Below are positions 35,101-47,952 of a DNA stretch of 64,000 nt, in pieces. The notes below the pieces were generated by a model that was not told where the DNA came from, searched no databases, and was given only the letters and a program-made list of their open reading frames with translations. Source of the DNA: Rhizoctonia solani (taxonomy: Eukaryota; Basidiomycota; Agaricomycetes; Cantharellales; Ceratobasidiaceae); the NCBI RefSeq assembly GCF_016906535.1, contig NC_057383.1:62001-126000 (forward strand), read 5' to 3'. Positions within the stretch are counted from its first letter, which is position 1; each line of letters begins with the position of its first letter. Position numbers and translations under genes: made by a program.

Positions 35101-36192
35101 CCTGTACGAATGCAGGCATACGTGTTTCGAAGAGTTCATTATATTTGAGCACAAAGAGTTCTGCGATTTCGAAAATGACTTGATGAGCATTGTGAACGGG
35201 CGTGGGGGTTGGTTCCTCGGGCTAAATGCAGAAAGTAGGTTGGTCCGAGTTGTAGTTGTCAGTCGAGTTTGTGCATGGAATAGCATAAGATTTTAGGATG
35301 ATCGTCAGGTCATGCAGGTGCAGACATTAAGTGTAGACAAGCTCACATCTCCTTTAAGCGCCTCCGGATTCCATGCCAAAATCTTCAAAAACAAGCCGTC
35401 ATCTCCTCCACTAACTCCAAAGAATTCTGGAACCGAGTCTTCAAACACGGGCTAAGAAAAAGACCCCCTTTAATTGCTATTTTGATTCGCTGTCACTGGA
35501 CTCACCGGAATATCTTGGTCTACCAAGTCTTCATAAAGACACAACAGCAGATGTAGCGTTTGAGCTAAAACCCTATGCTGCTCTTCTGGCAAGCCTGTGG
35601 CGCCACCTCCAAGCAAGATGCCTGTGACGTGCCTAAACATGCCCAAAAGTGGTGTTCCAAGTACGCCCACCACGGCATTGATGGTAGAAAATAGCCTGTC
35701 GCTCCGAACCTGAGATTTCCATGGGGCACAGACTGCATGGGCGGCTTCAAGCACACCGACGTTGACGTTGTAGTCAGTTTCGGAGAAAGAGGAAGTCAAT
35801 TGTTCCATGAGCGTTGGCCAACGATCAGGGTAGTCCTCGCCAGCAACTATTGCCAAACTCTCAGCTAGCTGGGGTCTTGCCAATCGATCACTCTTGTCTG
35901 CGCCAGACTTGGAGAGAGCGAGCATAGCAGGAACCAGTTCCGCCCTGACCGCGCCTTTGTCGGTATCATTGATAGGAAAGTCTTCTTCGTCGGGGGACCA
36001 TCGCCTCTTGACTGTATTCTTGAAATAAATACTGGCTGCAGTTCGTACTTCTGGAGGATTCGATTTGTTCAAGGGCAGAGACAACAGATGTGACAGAAAT
36101 CCAGGTTGTTTCGACGCTTCGTCTAGCTGTTTTTCCGCGGCAAGTCGCGTCGCAGGATTTAGCGAGGCGAGAAGAAGATCAGAAACTGACAT
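32101..36192 (-). CDS. CSE1: Importin-alpha re-exporter (exportin-2, Cse1)
   Basis: A karyopherin of the importin-beta family that carries importin-alpha back to the cytoplasm with Ran-GTP. The ATG at 36190-36192 opens MSVSDLLLASLNPATRLAAE. The importin N-terminal domain follows: PPEVRTAASIYFKNTVKRRW, EEDFPINDTDKGAVRAELVP, EDYPDRWPTLMEQLTSSF. The middle includes LRQHEVEQFEDDPLEYIRRD, a recognisable Cse1 signature, with VVEGxG-like and MHKDTGVYLLSAVAARGS segments. The C-terminus has GDDVVTAIDYEEAGAGYQAG and ends LAQVEPDKLNQLTTAGLTI at TAG 32101-32103. HEAT-repeat helices are visible throughout. The gene has at least ten exons with short introns and a product of about 980 residues. It converges with the Ser/Pro-rich gene. 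Confidence 0.92.
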
Positions 36193-36923
36193 CCTCTCAG
36201 ATTGAATATTATTCTATTTCGAGAGTTCGATTCGTGACTGGTGATGAGACCAAGAGAGAAACACGAGGTGTCTTCTGTAGAGAGTTGAGGGTAAATTAAA
36301 GGATACGCGTTGAGCCACGTGATCAACAATGAAGCGCCCTGTTTGGTTTGGCCATAAAGAGGAATCCATGACCGCCAACCGAATGAGGACATGCCCTTAT
36401 AGTTCTTGTACATGGAGATCCTCCTCCTCCAGTACTTCGTGATAGTAGTGGCTCGAAGCACCTATTTCGGCCATCTCCAAGTCATCAAGCAAACATACAA
36501 GGCGCGCATACGCCGGGATACGGGTGCCCTCGATCTGTTCGTATTCGACAAACCTGGGGGCGATTTGATTCGTTTCTATGGAATCAGCCACTCAAGGGTG
36601 GCCCTCGAGTCAGGTCTATTTGGCCCTCATGATCAGATCGGACCCCCGCCGAGGGATAAATCCATATTATTGCTCAACCTTCAAGTGACACAATCTCAGC
36701 CACTGGGTCTAACACTCGTGTCTCCTATTCAGCCATACAACAAGAAGCCGAATAAGAAAGACATGAATAATTCGCTCGCCAAGTTCAACAAATGCTAAAT
36801 CCTACAAAACTTTAACATACCAGTTTATTCACTGCTATTTTAGCGCGAATAAGCTATCTAAAAACGATTGGCGAGTTCAGAGCGTCCCGAGGGACAGAGT
36901 ATACTTAATCTTGTAAAAATTAG
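36193..36923. other. Intergenic, overlapping unsupported frames
   Basis: A plus frame (36406-36798) and a minus frame (36397-36591) overlap each other. Neither has recognisable motifs, so neither is called. Confidence 0.35.
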
Positions 36924-37517
36924 TTGAATCTGGTCACCTTCATCCTCCACGGGAATGCTGCAAACCACGTTGGCCCTCCGATAGCTTTGTATCACCCGGT
37001 CTTTGGTCGCTTCCTGAGAAACTTACAGTCTCCTGATATACTTTCCCTCACCTATCATCACAACGTGGCTGGAAGTTTTTCGATTTCCCAGAAACTCTAT
37101 GAAATCAAAATCGAGGGTCTTACTACTAATAGGGATGATAGTGATAGCTATCAACTGGGAACTCTACTGGGAATGCTTATTGAATTGAAGGAGATTGATG
37201 CACGGATAGGCCGAGGAACCATGAGTAACAATGGTGCTCAAGCTTCGTGTATAGTTATGGGAGTGGAGAATGAAGTAGGAGCTGCTGGAAGCGACCTTTC
37301 AATACGAGCCGTCCACGGGAAGTCTTACGCTCAATCTAGGACAGGGCTCGTCGTAAGCACAATTATGGTAGTATACACTGGTAGCGTGGACCTCGGACGA
37401 AACATTGATACTGGCCTACCTGTATGCGTGTCCAAGGGTATCCAGAAGCGATGGGTCTTTTTCACAAACAAGACCTGGTGTTCGAAGCTACGAAGAATTC
37501 GAAAATCATATTTGTGA
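36924..37517 (+). pseudogene. Possible remnant of a fungal multigene-family protein
   Basis: An open frame of about 197 codons has no ATG near its start and begins just after a stop at 36921. Recognisable character includes PIALYHPVFGRFLRNLQSPD and later VMGVENEVGAAGSDLSIRAV. These are faintly like the N-terminal region (V/I-x-N-E-x-G-x-G-x-x-D) of large Agaricomycete families linked to FunK1-type kinases. That link is from memory and weak. It may be the last exon of a longer gene or a decayed copy. Confidence 0.3.
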
Positions 37518-38965
37518 ACAATGAGAACGCGGCAGTGGCCGGCATTAGATTCATAGGATTCAACTAGTGCAAAAATCACATGGAGCGCAGGCACCCATTC
37601 AACATGGATTCAACTCTTCATTAGGCACAAGACGTGGGCCTAGTTGCTAAAAAATCAGAGCACGACTTTGAAATGCTGAGCTTGTACCGCTAACGATATA
37701 CCATCCGTTGAATCAATGATATGAAACATTTGTTTTCCTTGGTCGATTTCTTCGCGACCTAATACTTCAATGTATAAATGTGAAACATTAAATCCAGTCC
37801 CATGACCTTCGTTAATGTTTATGCATAGCCATATAAACTTTGAGCATATAAGGTCTCTACTTATCGGATGTATATATGTGACTCGGTCGGCGACGGCGTC
37901 GCCTAAATAACAAGTCGTAACACACACTCGATATTGATGTTAAAAGTAAAGACAGGGGGAGTGGGGTCGAAGTCCCCGGGACCTTATAAGGTACCCTGGT
38001 CGATACATGCGTAAACAGAAGAAACCAAACGAACGTATATAGTTAGCAATCAGTCTGAACAGAGCACCGGGTACAAGAGTAACGCTAAGAGGGGTAACGA
38101 TATATCGTAAGGGTAACGCATACACCAGAGCTAGGCCTACAGTGATCGCGTAACCCTTACAGAGCATCGATATCAAAGGAAACTCCATGCCTGTGAAAAT
38201 AGTTCAGTAGCTCTAAGTCGAACCTTACTACGCGAGCATATAGCTCCGATTTTTATCCACGAGTTTCATTATTGCACCGTTTCTTTTCAATTGCAAGTTG
38301 ATGCATCGCAACTGGTTCAGTCCGCAAAACTCAGGCGTGAGCTCAAGCACCGTATTGGATTGTTATTTTCATTTTTATTTTTTATTTAAAAAATACACGT
38401 CCGTAAATTAAACAACGGGACTTGCGTGTAATCTAGTCAAGTCACTCACAGAACCGGTTCAGGGACACTATATGAGGCACAAGATAACGAGGCGCAAGGC
38501 GAGAGAGACCACAAAAAGGCAGGCAATAGCGGCGCGACTCAGAACGAAAACAGCAGGGACACGACTTGCGCCATGGTGCAGGTACCACAAGAGCTCATGG
38601 CGATGCCGAAGGGCAGGAGAGGAGAGTCATATGTTGCATGGCTCTCGTAAACTAGTGCAAGTTAGCGGATTACCGCAAAGGGCTTTGGAGCAATATTCAT
38701 AACAAATCTTGTCGAAGCCATTATACTTACTCTTCAACTGTTTAGTCCGAAATTTATACAACCTCGACCTTATTATATCTATTTTTTTATTTGCTTGCAG
38801 CATGATATTCTGGCCAAGGAATGTTCGAGATCAAGACCACAAATTTGTTTCAATAAGAGTAGTCGGTTATTATTGGTCTCTGGGGCTCGGTTAATACACA
38901 GGCGTGGATTATAATATGCCCAAGTCATTACGAGCAGACACAGCTGAAGGTGCCCTCTCCGTGTA
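37518..38965. other. Intergenic, no gene seen
   Basis: Only short frames occur, such as 37655-37927 and 37940-38188 on the minus strand and a Lys/Arg-rich frame 38472-38702 on the plus strand. None has family features. An AT-rich run is at 38365-38395. Confidence 0.4.
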
Positions 38966-39060
38966 TCAAATCTCCGTGGCAGCTTGTTCTGTCATTAAAA
39001 TCCTGTAAGAGAAGGTGAATCAATCGGTAACAGATCCTCAGAAATGGTCTGGCAAGCTAC

Positions 39061-39520
39061 TCACTGGTCCTTGTAGGAGTACAATGTGCTTTCTTGGGAG
39101 CAAGTACGCTTAAAGGCAGCTCCCTGGCACGTCAGCCCAGCGCAGCACTTGGAGAAATCACTGCATGGCTATTATAATTCATCGGTTAATGAATAGAATG
39201 AGCAAGGCACTGTAAGGAAGGGAACAATAGATGGGTTTCTTACGCGTCCTTCCAGTGTGCAATCAGGGCCACTTGGATCTTCACATGTCCTCTTGAATCC
39301 GGCACCCTTGCATTGGAAGCCAGAGCAACATGCATGAAATCCATTGCATTTCTGATGTGTTTCCGTTAGCTAGTGCTTGATGCTGGCACACTTAAGATGT
39401 TGAACTGACCTCGCCCAAACCCGAGCAATAATTATTTACCCCCAACAGGTTGCTGGCAGGGGAGCCGCTAACAACTGAGACAGAGAGTGCAATGAGGCCA
39501 ACAAGATTAAAGCACTTCAT
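39061..39520 (-). CDS. Small secreted cysteine-rich protein with two knottin-like repeats
   Basis: Function unknown. The length and cysteine pattern suggest a secreted inhibitor-cystine-knot-like protein. Exons are 39410-39520, 39244-39351 and 39061-39168, giving 108 residues. The start MKCFNLVGLIALSVSVVSGS is a clear signal peptide. Repeat 1 has Cys at C-x6-C-x5-CC-x4-C-x7-C (YCSGLGEKC, ACCSGFQC, FKRTC). Repeat 2 has the same spacing (DCTLEGRPC, KCCAGLTC, FKRTC). Both introns fall in phase 0 one residue before the second Cys (GE|KC and GR|PC), and exons 2 and 3 are each 108 nt, so the second repeat arose by exon duplication. The TGA at 39061 overlaps a good GTGAGT donor. Splicing it to the exon at 38966-39002 would add about 12 residues. 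Too many short exons make this gene easy to miss. Confidence 0.75.
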
Positions 39521-42500
39521 GTCGCAAGGATAGCTAGTTACGATAGACAGTCTTCAGTTTGTGGGTACTGGAAGTGGCTAGGTCGAGGATTCGCTCTGAC
39601 TGACCTCGTTGAAGAGCTAACTCTATGCACTTTTATAATGTCATAACTTGGTCCGAGATCCGAATCCGGCTGACGCCTACGCAAGGCTTTCGTGTGGGCA
39701 CCCCATCCTGAAGTATTGAAAGAAGAAGGAAGCCTACATTGTCGAGAGCCCTGTGGACATGACGATACAGATGGTGGCCCTTGAACTCGGGTCCACAGTA
39801 TGCCGTAAGAACGTAACCTTATTCAACTAAAGTAATAAATTAGAATTGAACAATGTAAAAGCTGAACATACTCACTTTGCGGCAGCACAGATATGACAAG
39901 AGGTATAATGATAGGCGGTCTAGATCTGAGGTCGTTATCAATGTGTGAATATCTGAGCCGCTGAGCATAAAATGCAATGTTGAATAGCAACAACTTTAAT
40001 ATTCGTGTTAATGCTTGATGTACAATGGCTCCAAAAAGGAAATGGTATACTCTCTCTTGTTAGCAATTGCAAGCTATGCCGTCGAGCACGGCCGAGATGA
40101 CGGCGCATTATGACGTTGCTGCAGTCCACAAAGGGTCAACTCGCGATCGATTCTTGGGTTATGAACTCGAGTTTTGACAATCGGGTGCCAGACGAAGTTT
40201 CAAAGGAATCACGGGGGATGAAGCTCCACGGTTCGACCAACCCGAAGATTGGAATTTACCCAATTAGGCACTACTACCATCATGGTCAGAATATTGATCG
40301 AGCCTCGCCCATGGCCACCCAATACTCGTATCGATGAAATAGCTAAGAGCTCCGATCGAGGACCTCTCGAGGTCGCCCCCCACTTCACCGCCGGTGTCGC
40401 TACCAAAATTCTGGAATGAATCATGGTGATTCCTGTCTCAGGAGCTGACCTTGAGATTTCAGCTTAGCCACTCAGTTCTCATCGCTCACCGGTTACACGC
40501 AACCAGCCTGCGAGTGCTCCCAGCCGCCCATCTGACACCATTCATCGACCGGCAACAGGTCTCATGGTGTCTATGTGGGGCGCTGGTCCCTGTTACTTAT
40601 ATAATTATTAATTTACTTACTAGAAAAAATTATGTACGTACCTAGTATGACTTTACAACAAAATATACCACTACTCATAAGTCGATGTCGGGTGGACACA
40701 CGACAAGAACACAGACCCAAGATTGAGATACATAGGTGTGAGGTACAGAATGTGAAACACTTATAATTTATTATCCAGTTAACATTATTGCAACTCGTTC
40801 GTTTACCGAAGGAACTCGCAGTAGTGGTATCGGACTCGTCTTCAAACCTCCTCGACAATCATACGGCGAGAAAGCGATGGTCCTCTTGTCTCGCTCAGAG
40901 TGCTTTCAGATAGCTCTCGTTCCTTCAAGCTCCGCATTAGTACCGCGTGCTCATCATCGTCGGGTACATAGTCAACTTCTAACTTGCCAGTCGAGGGATG
41001 GTTGGATGACTATAAAACTTTACCTTTTATGTGGCCACCCCTGCACTGGATAGGATAGCGCTGTGAACACCCTGAATGTTCTCGTGGATTGCTCGAGATC
41101 GTCCGGGACCTTTCCCACAGCCATTTAACCTCCAATTACCTATAGGTGTTCTTCTGGTCTGCGAGCGCGGGTAGAACCGTAAGTTGGTCCGACATAGAGC
41201 GGCATCCAGAATCTTAATTGGTGATCTTACTTAGTCTTGAGCAATCATCTACCGAATGGGGCGTTTATGTGAGAAGGTACCTCGACTGAGTACGATGTCG
41301 TTGCCTTCGGAAAACATGTTTTTGAGGCGTTTACATAGTTTTAGCCCAATTCCAAATTTGGGGTTTGGGTCTTGCTGATCCTGTTTTGGATGGTTTTCTG
41401 TGATACATATGATTTTACTCCAGGCAAATTCAGCAATATGACTACATCTATCCCGGTGTAACGAGAGCACGGCGCCATATGGAGTTACTGGGCACTTGTT
41501 GTCGGAACACTTTGGGTAAACTGTAGTTCGCTTGTGATGTAATATTCGTATAGTGATATCGTCAGAAGACCGTCTCTATATCACAGAATAGAAGATCTCA
41601 CTGGCTCAACTCCTTGGCACCCAATGCAATTATCATGAGGAGATATCTCGACTGAGTACAACACAGATCTACCAAGGATATACAGAAACCGGAGATCGAG
41701 CACTGGTCTAAATCCAGGTTCGTCCCGTTTATAGCATTATTCTCGCTTTTTGGGGTCTAAATTAAAACTTGAATGTATGCGCCATGTGTGCGATTCCATT
41801 CTTGGATCAATTGGAAAGTGGGTTCTATTTTGGGGAAGTTGACGGGCGCACCCACCCAAATGGACCCAGATACGTCATGCTATGAATCATCGCTCTCGTA
41901 CAGCACTCGTCGCATTCACTATGAGCTACTTGGCAAAGTCACCACGGTCGGTGAATAGCCTCGTACCCACTGTTTTCATTTTGTTCTGCAACACCCCTGT
42001 GGTATCAAATCCAGTCTTACCACGGCGTCGAATGCACCTGCACCATCAACAAGTTCACCGTGAACTGCTGGTCAAGTCGACGGATCGACACAGACAAAGA
42101 TAAGAAACCCATCGCCCATTGACAGGATAGACAACGTGCCTAGGGGTAGACCTTCGTAACGGACAGGCTAGGCGAGTCTGACTAAACGTCATACCGGAAT
42201 TGGTCTTGCCGGCGGGAACGGAGTATCCGCCATCGGACCGCTTTCCACTCTCGAATAGACAGATACTCCCTACAAAGTACGTACAGGCAGGTCTGGGCGG
42301 TGCGTCGAATCTCATCTTGTATCTATCCAAACCTCGCAATGCACATGCTCGAAGACGCGGGGCGGATCGACTGAGTTGACGTCCTGGGAAAAAGTCTGCA
42401 CGTGATTCAGGGACTTGGGGTTTTTGTTTCGGCCACCGAGCCTTCCGTATCTTACTCCCTCCCCCGACGTCCGTTTTCATCCCTTGGCGACAGCTGGGAT

Positions 42501-42591
42501 TTTCAATATTCAACCAACGACTAGTTATTTTTTTCTTGATTATTTGAACTAGTCGATAGTTGGGTGTTGTTACCCGGGTCTTGAAACAAAA
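39521..42591. other. 3.1-kb intergenic region, no supported gene
   Basis: Scattered short frames on both strands (for example 40110-40337, 41249-41470, 41773-42103 and 42055-42513 minus) show no family motif. The last 100 bp or so before 42592 would hold the LCB2 promoter. No repeats with clear ends were found. Confidence 0.4.
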
Positions 42592-44746
42592 TGCCGTCCC
42601 CTATGGCCTACTCCCCTTCCCCTTCACCGACCGCCAAGTCTATCTTTGCAGGGACACGAAAGAATATTACCGCGTCAAGCTCGTTGGAGGATATCATCCG
42701 TGCTGACACGACTGCGAGGCAAAGGAGAATGGACCGACTCCGAGCTCAACACCGGCTCTGAGCTTTGGTGCGTTCTTTCCCTACTTTATTCTATTTTAAG
42801 CGACCGAGGCTGACACGGGCGGTGTCTTAGCTTCTTCTATAACCGATCCAGACTCGGAGGATGATATGCTCGAGCTGACTCTCCCTTGGCTCGTCCTCAA
42901 GGCATTCCCCCGACCTCGAATACCCCCGCATTTACGACCCGACACGTCGAATTCGGTCACTGCGCCAATGAAGACTATCGCCATACCAGTGCACATCCTA
43001 CTGGGCAGCCATTCAAGCATACGGAGAACAGATCCCCCATACTACGTCTTGCTCAGTACATATGTCAGCTATGTAGTCCTCATTGTAATTGGTCATATGC
43101 GCGACTGGTTCGGGAAGAGGTTCTGGAGGGAATCGTATAAGCATTTGATGCCTCACGACGTACGCTCCCTTTTTGCTTCTTTTTCTCAATTTGGAATTAA
43201 TCCCTTTTCGGGTAGGGTTATGCCGCGTTGAACTCGGATTTTGATTCGTTCTACACCCGTCGTCTCAAGACCCGCTTGGATGACTGTTTCTCTCGCCCCG
43301 TGACCGGAGTCCCCGGACGTACCATTGTCCTGCTTGATCGTGCCACCGACGACTACAACAACACTTTCAAATTCACCGGCACCCATACTCGCGCTCTCAA
43401 CGTTTCCTCGTACAATTACCTCGGTTTCGCTCAAGCTAGAGGTGGCTGTGCAGATGCTGTTGAGGATGGAATCAGGCGGTATGGTGTCAACGCTGGCGGA
43501 ACCCGACTTGAATGCGGAACACTTGATTTGCACATCCAGGCGGAATCGTTGGTCGCTCGCTTCCTTGGCCAGGAAGACGCGCTTGTCACGTCTATGGGTT
43601 TCGCTACCAACTCGACCACGATCCCAGCGCTTGTTGGCAAGGGCTGCCTCGTGATTTCGGATGAATTTAACCACGCTTCCATTCGTTATGGTGTTCGTCT
43701 TTCTGGTGCCAGTGTCCGCATGTTCAAGCACAACGATGTCAAAGATCTGGAGAACCTTTTGAGGGAAGTTATTTCCCAGGGACAGCCCAGGACCCACCGG
43801 CCTTGGAAGAAGATCTTGGTTGTCGTCGAGGGTTGTACTCGATGGAAGGGTCTATGGTCAACTTGCTTGAAATCATGGAATTAAAGAGGCGCTACAAGGT
43901 CAGTGTTACCCCTTTTCATTATGCTCCAGAGACTGACCATAAGTATAGTTCTTCCTCTATGTCGATGAAGCCCATTCCATTGGTGCTCTTGGTCCTCATG
44001 GACGTGGTGTAGCAGATTACTTCGGTGTTGACCCTCGCGAAATTGATATTCTCATGGGAACTTTCACAAAGTCTTTTGGTGCCTCGGGTGGATACATTTC
44101 TGGCTCTAAGGCCGTCATCGACCGCCTTCGCCTCAGGTCTCACGCCGGAACGTACTGCGAAGCCATCGCACCTGCCGTCCTCGTCCAAATCATTGCTTCC
44201 ATGGGATCCATCATGGGCATTTCACCACCCCTTCCTGCCGCGACGACCGTGGTCGGCCAAGAACTCGTTCCCGTTCATCCCGGACCGGCCCCTGCCGAAA
44301 TGCTCCCATCATGGCTGAACCTTCCCCCCATTTTGCGCGACGGTAGCGAAGGCCTTAATCGTCTGAGGCGATTGGCTTTCAATTCACGCTACCTTGCCCG
44401 CGGTCTTCGCAAACTCGGGTTCATCGTTTATGGCCACACCGACTCTCCTATCGTCCCCCTTTTGATCTTCAACCCTGGTAAAATGCACCTCTTTTCGCAC
44501 ATGATGCTCCGTCGCGAGACACCCATTGTCGTTGTCGTCGTCGCGTATCCTGCCACGCCCCTCGTCACTTCGCGAGTCCGGTTCTGCCTGAGCGCGGCGC
44601 ACACCAAGGAGGATATCGATGAGGTCTTGAGGGCGTGCGATGAAATCGGTGATGCTCTCGACTTGAAGCACGGTCTGAGCATGAGCGAGCGATGGACTGT
44701 CGATCAAGTCATCGATAACTGTTTAGAAATCGTCAAGGACGACTAG
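42592..44746 (+). CDS. LCB2: Serine palmitoyltransferase subunit 2, with apparent frameshifts
   Basis: The catalytic subunit of serine palmitoyltransferase, the ER enzyme that joins serine and palmitoyl-CoA in the first step of sphingolipid synthesis. The ATG at 42592 opens MPSPMAYSPSPSPTAKS. The membrane region is DPPYYVLLSTY to SYVVLIVIGHMRDWFGKRF. The core includes RRLKTRLDDCFSRPVTGVPG, LNVSSYNYLGFAQ and DEFNHASIRYGVRLSGASVR, and the PLP-lysine motif GTFTKSFGASGGYI. The C-terminal part includes FNSRYLARGLRKLGFIVYG and AYPATPLVTSRVRFCLSA, ending at TAG 44744-44746. The conserved frame is broken. About 43030, one extra base separates the EFGHCANEDYRH segment from DPPYY. At about 43832, one base is missing between VVVEG and LYSMEGSMVN. 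The N-terminal 42720-42890 also changes frame. An intron near 43900-43948 is normal. Confidence 0.85.
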
Positions 44747-45383
44747 GTGAACGAAATGGATTTTCTTTTTTAAACTATGTGTATGGATGGTGTTTTGACT
44801 GTATCCCTCTCGATGCATTGTGTCATTCCCTTGATTTTTGACTGTGTGATGATTATTTACAGATTTTCTAATGTTTATATCTTGTGTTGTTTTTTTGTTG
44901 TGGTAATGCATGTCGCGTTTTATGTTGGAATGGCTGGACTTGGTTTTTGCGCGAGATGCTCGTGTTGGGTGTGCGGCAAGCTGAATTTGATCACGCGTCG
45001 CAACGCGTTGGTGCTTATTGGTCGGAAGTGACACGGAGAACCTGAAGGACACGAGATCTGTTTTCAAACTGCATTCACCTTAGTAGTTCTCAAATTCCGA
45101 ACATGTTCATCAGATACTAATATACCTCAACAAACTCTGGCCTGAATAATATATTTTTCGGGGGGTGGGATTGAGGTTTATGCTGAACGAACACCGACCT
45201 GTTCCAGTGCAAATTTCAAGAGCCTATAGCGAATCAAAGCCTGGCACCACTCATAGAATGAATGAGACCAAAGTTTGGTCTATCCGGACCTCTCTAATAC
45301 TATGACGATCCATCCCATTTGAATCAAGATAATTCATCATATTCGTTATTATTACATTGGCTCTATGTTGCCTCGTTTCCCGT
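44747..45383. other. Convergent 3' region of LCB2 and DUG1
   Basis: 637 bp between the stops of LCB2 (+) and the first dipeptidase gene (-). T-rich on the plus strand after 44760. No gene was seen. Confidence 0.45.
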
Positions 45384-47509
45384 CTAGTTGGTAGATTTGG
45401 CAATTTCATGCAAGTAAGTGCCGAGAACCTTGGTCTGAATGCAGGGTCAATAACTTGTAGTGCGAAATAGCGGATATTACTCACCCCATTGATGTAATTC
45501 GACAAATCCAACTTTTCGTTGGTCGAGCTTTCGCATACATGTCAGTGAAAAAAACGCTATAGAAGTTGCTCAAGGATGCTTACTGAGCACCGTCACTTCC
45601 CCGTCCCATGGGCAGCAACAAAACGCTAACTCCCAATGCATCAGCAAAAGTGAGCGTCACGGGAATCGACCCTCCTTCCCGTGTGAGATCAGGTTGCTTG
45701 CCGTAGATTGCCTATCATGCCAAAAATAATTGGGACAAACGTAGCACCTGGTATTAATAGAACTTACTTGGGTAGCTTTGGCGGCTGCTACGAAGTTCCA
45801 GTGGTTCGGGTCTGCGAGGTATGGCTTGCCGCCGTGAAGGTTCTCAACGGTCAACTTGCTCTTTGAGTTTAATTTTGCAAATTCGGATTCGAGGTATTGG
45901 ATTACGAGCGAGTCGACATTCTCTCTGGGGACCGGGCGGAGAGTTAGCAGAACAATTTATGAAGAATTGGGTGGCTTACGGCGTCATGCTGGGTACCAAT
46001 CGAATGGAGAATTTGCCTGCCGCATGATGAGCTTTGTTACGCGGAGAGCTACGTTTTGCGTACTCACCAGAAATCTTAGCTGGAATCACTGTCTTTGCGC
46101 CCGCGGCACTGAATGCGCCTTCGATTCCATGAATCGACAAACTTGGGTAACGCATCTTGCCCATGAGAACTTCCGCTTTGTCGTCAGAGATTGCAATAGA
46201 TGCACCAACAGATTCGTTGATATCCTATCCATGTTAAACAGATTGTGAATCCTCGTTACTTTCAAATTAACAGAGTAGTGCGTACTGCGATAGAATAATC
46301 CATTCGTTCATAGCGTTCACTATGTGCGGACATCAGCGCAAATGCATTTATTATGGAAAAAATCTTACCGTTCTTCAGGAGTCAACTCATCTACAAGGTC
46401 GTTGATCCCTGGGATGAGGATCTTCCCCTGTGGGGTGACCAACTTGGAGAACAAGTGGAATAGATCAGTCATTGGCTGAGTCGGGTTTTAGTCACTACTC
46501 TAAAAGAGATGATAGGCTGTCTACCTCGTGAACGCAGTTGCCGAATAAGCCAGAGTGCAGATCCTTTGCAGGGCCCGAAATCGTTACTTTGAAGTAGGAT
46601 ATTCCTCGCTGCATGCGTGATAAAATCAATTATCACTAGATATCCTAGTAGGAATACTCACAAGACCGTAGGTCAGGCAGGGCTACTGGTCATTAGATCC
46701 ATAACTCCAAATATGAAACCCAAAAACTCACAGTGACATCGTTAAGCCAGTAGTTATCTGAGATGCAAACACAGTCAACTCCATCGAAGAACTTTCCAGG
46801 TCCAGCTTCGGCCTTGATCAGGTCATCCAATCCCTCGCTTCCACTTTCCTCCATGCCTGAAATCGCTGTTATAGTACTATATCCTCAGTGTCCGGAAGCG
46901 GCTCACCTTCAAAGCACACCCTTAGATTAACTGGCAGCTCAATACCAAGCGCCTTATGTGCCTCTAGTACGTTGATCCATCCTAGCAGGGGGCCCTTATC
47001 GTCAGAAGAACCACGTCCATACAACCTGTCGGTCTCCTTGTCATGTGTCAATACAAATGGATCATGAGTCCATCCGTCGCTGAGCAATGCCTGTTTTTGG
47101 TCGTGTCAGCTGTGATACTCCTTGGATCATCAAGAGTACATACCGGTTGGACGTCGTAATGCGCATAGATGAGAACAGTCTTCTTATTCTTGTCCTCTCC
47201 AAGCCTACCGAAAACGACTGGAGGAAGCTCAACCGTTTGGCCATCGAGCTCCTGTGGGCCCAATGGTACGAGTTTGGTGGTCACTCCAACCGCTTCGAGT
47301 TCACGTTGGACAAAATGGCCCATTTCATGGACATGTTTGCGGTAGGAAGCATCACCAGAGACACTATGAACAGCGATAGGTTGGCCAGAAAGTATGCCAC
47401 GAGATGGTGCAACTGACCTTGGGATCGCGATAGCATTGGACAAGCGCTTGATAAACGCGTCCTTGTGCGCATCGACGTAGTCAAAGAACTCTTTCGGTGC
47501 AGCAGTCAT
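45384..47509 (-). CDS. DUG1: Cys-Gly metallodipeptidase (M20 family), copy 1
   Basis: A zinc or manganese dipeptidase of the M20/CNDP family. Yeast Dug1 cleaves Cys-Gly in cytosolic glutathione recycling. The ATG at 47507-47509 starts [20 protein letters not shown]. Metal-site motifs are visible: [25 protein letters not shown] and EESGSEG. The dimerisation domain includes [19 protein letters not shown] and [20 protein letters not shown]. The C-terminal part has [36 protein letters not shown] and [10 protein letters not shown], and ends [10 protein letters not shown] at TAG 45384-45386. It has about ten exons. It is followed head-to-tail by a close paralog 443 bp upstream, so the pair is a tandem duplication. 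Confidence 0.9.
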
Positions 47510-47952
47510 ATTAATCTATTATAATGGTTATCACTATAGAGACATTATATTAACTACCTTACGGACGAAGTTGTGTGATGGACAAGAATGATAGACCAAA
47601 CTTACTTGCCGCCTAAATCGTTCATCTCGGCACCATGTGCTTCAGTGGACGGATCATCGTGACCTTAGCGCTCGGCACTTGCCCAGCGCGGTCCTGGATA
47701 GCACCAAGCATTAGCGTCTGGCAAGGATCATTCATTGGCCCATATTTGGTCATGCAATTTTTTTTCCAGTCCCCCAGCGTCGGCATGGTAGATGGAATAT
47801 AAGCTATCCCTCAAAAGTGGATGGCACAGTCACCTAGTCATGCATTGTTCCCCGAGCTCTCAGCCTGCTAGCCTAAATCATGATCACTAATATACCCCTT
47901 TGATTCAGTATAATTCATCATTTTTATCATTACATGCTGCGTTATTTCGCAT

